The notes under the pieces: generated by a model
The model's database searches: none
The model's input: the letters and a program-made list of their open reading frames with translations, nothing else
Told to the model about the DNA's origin: nothing
Part shown: in pieces, positions 6,601-6,984 of the stretch
Layout of the letters: every line of letters starts with the position of its first letter
How positions within the stretch are numbered: position 1 is the first letter of the stretch
Assembly (NCBI GenBank): GCA_947174965.1
Contig: CAMWKY010000114.1
Coordinates: 1 to 6,984 of the forward strand
Direction of reading: 5' to 3'
DNA: 6,984 nucleotides
From: an uncultured Ruminococcus sp.
GTDB lineage: Bacteria; Bacillota; Clostridia; Oscillospirales; Ruminococcaceae
Translations under genes and position numbers: made by a program

Positions 6601-6864
6601 TGAAACGCTTGCACTCCATTCTGCCTTAAATGTAGCACCCTTTCCGAGTGTCATAGAACCGCTACCGCCTGTATTGTCAAGCCATACCTCATAGCTGTAG
6701 CCTTCGCTTGTACCTTTGTACTGATTTGTGCCGTTGCCTACAGTAAACTTGTCACCTGAAGCAGCATCAACAGGTATACCACTGGCATTAATCAAGAAAA
6801 ACATTGATGTAACAGCTGTACTTAAAGCACCACTTACTGCTCTTTTGAAAAAGCCCTTTTTCAA
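3622..6864 (-). CDS. Secreted cellulosomal xylanase/esterase: GH11-CBM22-dockerin-CE1-CE4
   Basis: This protein of about 1080 residues is a multi-enzyme xylan degrader. Order from the N-terminus: signal peptide, GH11 endo-1,4-beta-xylanase, CBM22 xylan-binding module, type I dockerin, CE1 esterase (feruloyl or acetyl-xylan) and CE4 polysaccharide deacetylase. The modules are joined by Thr/Pro/Ser linkers (TQPTT-type). The dockerin implies export and docking to a scaffoldin cohesin. The frame has no internal breaks. I chose TTG at 6862-6864 because GGGAGG (6874-6879) sits 9 nt before it, while the in-frame ATG at 6871-6873 directly abuts that site; with the ATG the protein gains three residues. 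An upstream TTG at 6900 has no ribosome site. The first four modules match, from memory, the layout of R. flavefaciens XynE (GH11, dockerin, CE1); the extra C-terminal CE4 makes this one longer. Single gene, convergent with the Nudix gene. Confidence 0.93.
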   Translation of the reverse strand: MKKGFFKRAVSGALSTAVTSMFFLINASGIPVDAASGDKFTVGNGTNQYKGTSEGYSYEVWLDNTGGSGSMTLGKGATFKAEWSASVSQGNFLARRGLDFGSEKKATDYDYIGLDYDATYSQTGSGGNSRLCVYGWFENRNAAGNPPLVEYYIIEDWVNWRPTANGASKTVTIDGGQYEIFAIDHTGPTIHGNSETFKQYFSVRKDTRTSGHITVSDHFKAWADQGWGIGNLYEVALNAEGWESSGVADVTMLDVYTTKKGDNTQPTTTPATPVEPDENGNYFKSTFETGTDNWKSRGDAKTANDSKNYYSGNSSLFVSGRTDNWHGASISLDPKVFVPGNTYSFSTAVLQKSGEATDMKLTLQYSLNGEENYDEVASATAKSGEWTKLENTAFKIPTGATNMVLYVEAPDSLTDFYIDDAQGSKEGVKSSVVTGGGTVEGSATQPTTSPVTPPADILYGDANCDGAVNIADATAIIQHLGNQDKYGLSEKGLLNGDCYYPGTGVTGQDALAIQQLEAEMIDSLPVGDIQLPDTTTENQPAVTTEKNPTAVSVTPTEYMDNVRKNMTNDVPASAINGNSDYGTLEEITYFSTISGKNKKANVLLPEGYSKNEKYPVLYVNHGIFGDHNTMLDDGMKIRSLAGNLAKSGEAEKMIIVFTSMYTSKTSDQCQGFTVEETKAYDAIREDLAECLMPYIEQNYSVKTGRENTAISGFSMGGRETLYVGVTRPDLFGYIGAACPAPGVTPGTDSFMAHPGNMAEADFKIKDTANYPYLWLITGGTNDTVVGQFPQSYHNILTTNGQDHIWQEIQGGGHDGSCVVPMMYNFMKGIFKVSGSSSSGTQPSQSTPATTTPPTTKPAGGVDISWIDPTKPMVAISFDDGAVGNAPTDTSMRIINALADSGFHSTFFYVGDWINNSGKEEEVKYAFSKGMEIANHTTSHPDLSTKSANEIRNEYDSCEAKLKNIIGTSPSKLLRLPYLASNQTVQQTLNDAPLITCSIDTGDWNNTSTYDMIDKIVKAKENGSLNGAIVLAHETYDTTAEAIEYLAPYLKGEGWQIVTVSEMFAVKNQQLNGGQIYTKVN
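3673..4269 (-). other. CE4 (NodB-like) polysaccharide deacetylase module
   Basis: This C-terminal module of about 200 residues has all five CE4 motifs in order: SFDDG (base and metal Asp), HTTSH (two metal His), RLPY, DTGDW and VLAH. It should be an active, divalent-metal-dependent deacetylase. Acetyl-xylan is the likely substrate given the xylanase partner. A Ser/Thr/Pro linker (about 27 residues) separates it from CE1, and a short tail of about 16 residues follows it. Confidence 0.92.
4366..5205 (-). other. CE1 esterase module (feruloyl or acetyl-xylan esterase)
   Basis: This alpha/beta-hydrolase module of about 280 residues resembles the XynZ/XynE feruloyl esterase type. The nucleophile serine lies in GFSMGG (4714-4731). 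The probable acid is the Asp of GTNDTVVG (around 4519-4521), and the probable base is the His of GGGHDGS (around 4426-4428). The YPVLYVNHG segment after the first strands is typical. By homology it should hydrolyse ester-linked ferulate on arabinoxylan; acetyl specificity cannot be excluded from sequence. Confidence 0.87.
5293..5496 (-). other. Type I dockerin with a diverged second calcium loop
   Basis: The first repeat, GDANCDGAVNIAD, carries Asp/Asn/Asp/Asp at loop positions 1, 3, 5 and 12 and is followed by the helix ATAIIQHLGN. The second repeat, GDCYYPGTGVTGQDALAIQQ, keeps the first and last Asp and the helix. However, it has a 13-residue loop with Tyr and Pro at positions 3 and 5. This style matches R. 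flavefaciens-type dockerins and is the best taxonomic clue in the window. The dockerin lies inside the protein, not at the C-terminus. Confidence 0.88.
5599..6027 (-). other. CBM22 xylan-binding module
   Basis: About 140 residues start at the ENGNYFKSTFE segment and end at DFYIDDA. Family traits seen are the SLFVSGRTDNWHGA motif, the PGNTYSFS strand and the closing FYIDDA strand. CBM22 modules bind xylan and mixed-linkage glucan and commonly accompany xylanases. A Thr/Pro linker precedes it and another follows it. Confidence 0.85.
6085..6753 (-). other. GH11 endo-xylanase module
   Basis: This module covers about 220 residues, the normal size of a GH11 beta-jelly-roll. The nucleophile motif PLVEYYIIEDW is present at 6396-6428, and the second catalytic Glu lies in AEGWESSG at 6127-6150, matching the family's EG(Y/W)xSSG. 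Family-typical segments such as VYGWFE, the thumb region around QYFSVRKDTRTSG, and HFKAW are also present. All catalytic residues are intact, so it should cleave internal beta-1,4 bonds of xylan. Confidence 0.93.
6763..6864 (-). other. Sec signal peptide of the xylanase
   Basis: From the TTG start, about 34 residues show a basic n-region (KKGFFKR), a hydrophobic core (AVTSMFFLINASGI) and a VDA|A signal-peptidase I site. The mature protein would begin at the Ala-Ser just before the GH11 module. No lipobox and no sortase signal are present, consistent with dockerin-mediated attachment. Confidence 0.85.
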
Positions 6865-6873
6865 GTCAATCAT

Positions 6874-6879
6874 CCTCCC
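6874..6879 (-). promoter_or_regulatory. Ribosome-binding site that decides the xylanase start
   Basis: On the - strand this reads GGGAGG and contains the GGAGG core. It touches the ATG at 6871-6873 with no spacer, but sits 9 nt before the TTG at 6862-6864. The TTG also opens directly into a canonical signal peptide (LKKGFFKR), so TTG is the preferred start. Confidence 0.7.
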
Positions 6880-6891
6880 ATTAGTAATATG

Positions 6892-6920
6892 ATAATACAA
6901 TTCAGCAAAAATATGAACAA
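6892..6920 (-). promoter_or_regulatory. Candidate promoter of the xylanase-esterase gene
   Basis: On the - strand, TTGTTC (6915-6920) and TATTAT (6892-6897) are 17 nt apart. The -10 box matches consensus at five of six positions, while the -35 box is weak. Transcription would begin near 6885, leaving a leader of only about 20 nt. The weak -35 would suit an activator-dependent gene, but I could not identify an operator. The rest of 6921-6984 is AT-rich with no supported feature. Confidence 0.4.
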
Positions 6921-6984
6921 TTTTCGCTTAACTTAAATATATTTTATTACAACAGCGTGTTTTTCAGCGGGAACAAGAAATACA

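Noticed and set aside
6928..6944. AT-rich palindromes (TTAACTTAA and AAATATATTT) upstream of the xylanase, considered as an operator
   Set aside because: They are short, made almost only of A and T, and expected by chance in such a spacer. They match no operator consensus that I could verify.

Overview
This 7-kb window looks like chromosomal DNA of a low-GC, Gram-positive, fibre-degrading anaerobe of the Ruminococcus flavefaciens type (Oscillospiraceae). The main reason is a secreted xylan-degrading enzyme with a Ruminococcus-like dockerin, the module that plugs enzymes into a cellulosome. AT-rich intergenic spacers, strong AGGA/GGAGG ribosome sites and sigma-A-type promoters agree. The species is inferred from protein style, not proven.

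Layout. Positions 132-2622 (+ strand) hold a compact three-gene operon behind an extended -10 promoter: an acyl-CoA synthetase of the AMP-forming superfamily, a PaaI-like hotdog thioesterase 20 nt downstream, and a 145-residue protein of unknown function whose start overlaps the thioesterase stop. A second, well-formed promoter (2668-2696) drives a separate + strand gene (2736-3512) for a Nudix hydrolase with an uncharacterised acidic N-terminal extension. Two hairpins with T-tracts (3522-3557 and 3566-3592) separate this gene from a convergent gene.

The second half of the window (3622-6864, - strand) is one gene for a secreted five-module enzyme: signal peptide, GH11 xylanase, CBM22, dockerin, CE1 esterase and CE4 deacetylase, joined by Thr/Pro-rich linkers. 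Catalytic residues are visible in all three catalytic modules. The enzyme should cut the xylan backbone, remove feruloyl and acetyl side groups, and hang on a scaffoldin. Its start is best read as TTG at 6864, because the ribosome site GGGAGG directly abuts the upstream in-frame ATG.

How the genes relate. The + strand genes are cytoplasmic and their substrates cannot be read from sequence. The ligase and thioesterase probably act on the same pool of acyl-CoA or aryl-CoA. A link between ferulate released by the xylanase and the CoA ligase is conceivable but speculative, since the genes are convergent and separately transcribed. I saw no tRNA, rRNA, CRISPR, insertion sequence or phage signature. 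I found no clearly new biological system; the points most worth checking are the five-module architecture, the diverged second dockerin loop, the 20-codon tandem duplication in the ligase, and the two uncharacterised segments (the 145-residue protein and the Nudix extension).
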